DNA of 6,977 nt from an uncultured Clostridia bacterium (GTDB lineage Bacteria; Bacillota; Clostridia; Lachnospirales; Lachnospiraceae). The stretch is from contig CAMOHF010000053.1 of the NCBI GenBank assembly GCA_946614685.1, positions 1 to 6,977 on the forward strand, in the 5' to 3' direction. The position numbers were made by a program, and so were the translations under genes. Numbering within the stretch: position 1 is the first letter of the stretch; every line of letters begins with the position of its first letter. The notes beneath the pieces were generated by a model, which saw nothing but the letters and a program-made list of their open reading frames with translations, was not told the DNA's origin and searched no databases. This document shows, one piece after another, positions 6,612 through 6,977 of the stretch.

Positions 6612-6977
6612 ATGAGTTTTTATAAGAAAAATCTGGGACTGATCATTGCGGCAATCCTGTTGCTTGCCGCACTTTCGGCAGGGCTTGTTTTTCTTGGAAA
6701 GAAGCAGGCGGGAAGGACGACGGCTAAGGAAATCAACGATTTTAACAACGAGAAGATGACCATCGGTGTGGCGCAGGGCTACATCTTTGATGAATCGGTT
6801 AAGGAAGCGCTCCCCAAGGCCAAACTTCGCTATTATGATACGCGGGAACTGGCGATAAGAGGTTTGATTGCGGGAGAGGTGGACGCCGTGGCGGAAGACG
6901 AGGCCAGCATCCGTGCCATGCTGCGTTCCACGGATGCATTTGCCATGATCGACGGCTACTTGACAGAGGATGCATAC
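6612..6977 (+). CDS. Membrane-anchored solute-binding-protein-like (SBP_bac_3-type) protein, N-terminal part
   Basis: The frame is open from the ATG at 6612 to the window end, giving 122 residues with the 3' end missing. An N-terminal helix (about residues 8-29, LGLIIAAILLLAALSAGLVFL) after YKKN is an uncleaved anchor or signal sequence; no lipobox cysteine is present. Residues 49-122 resemble the second-lobe half of family 3 solute-binding proteins, which bind amino acids and similar solutes: MTIGVAQGYIFDESVKEALP (49-68), AKLRYYDTRELAIRGLIAGEVDAVAEDE (70-97). The usual first lobe, with its PPF and GFDVDL motifs, is absent before it, so it may follow outside the window. The C-terminus could add a full binding domain, a permease, or a signalling domain; this cannot be seen. 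GGAGAG lies 6 bases before the start and the gap to the lysozyme-like gene is 14 bases, so the two are almost certainly one operon. Confidence 0.75.
   Translation, partial: MSFYKKNLGLIIAAILLLAALSAGLVFLGKKQAGRTTAKEINDFNNEKMTIGVAQGYIFDESVKEALPKAKLRYYDTRELAIRGLIAGEVDAVAEDEASIRAMLRSTDAFAMIDGYLTEDAY

Overview
The window reads as chromosomal DNA of a Gram-positive Clostridia bacterium, most likely a gut or rumen Lachnospiraceae (Butyrivibrio/Roseburia-like). This is inferred from the gene content, AAAGGGG/GGAGG-type ribosome binding sites, mixed GC of about one half by eye, and a GGDEF protein with a LacI-like sensor but no DNA-binding head, a type common in that family. No sequence search was possible. 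No rRNA, tRNA, CRISPR array, insertion sequence or integrase was seen, and no gene-free stretch exceeds 300 bases.

Left part (1-3591), all on the + strand. It opens with the C-terminal part of a diacylglycerol-kinase-type lipid kinase. A MATE-family efflux transporter follows after 16 bases. A 55-residue single-pass membrane protein with a Cys-rich tail comes next, resembling the FeoB-associated Cys-rich family. These three are tightly spaced and probably one transcript. After a short gap with a weak promoter candidate comes a fatty-acyl-CoA synthetase-like AMP-binding enzyme. It ends at a strong hairpin terminator that probably also serves the convergent gene on the other strand.

Middle part (3596-5449), - strand. 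One large gene encodes a LacI/periplasmic-binding-protein-like sensor, a middle region of uncertain fold, and a C-terminal GGDEF domain. It has no membrane segment and no helix-turn-helix, so it looks like a soluble cytoplasmic diguanylate cyclase controlled by a small ligand. Its signature is GGDEV and the RxxD inhibitory site is absent.

Right part (5450-6977). A compact divergent promoter region carries two perfect TATAAT elements inside a perfect 8-5-8 inverted repeat, one facing each way. To the right is a two-gene unit. The first gene encodes a membrane-anchored protein with a cytoplasmic coiled coil and an extracellular phage tail-tip-lysozyme-like domain. The second, cut by the window end, encodes a membrane-anchored protein with a solute-binding-protein-like domain that begins directly with what looks like the second lobe. 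The arrangement suggests, but does not prove, co-regulation of an intracellular ligand sensor making c-di-GMP with an envelope-facing wall-hydrolase/solute-binding pair. This is the most interesting part of the window.
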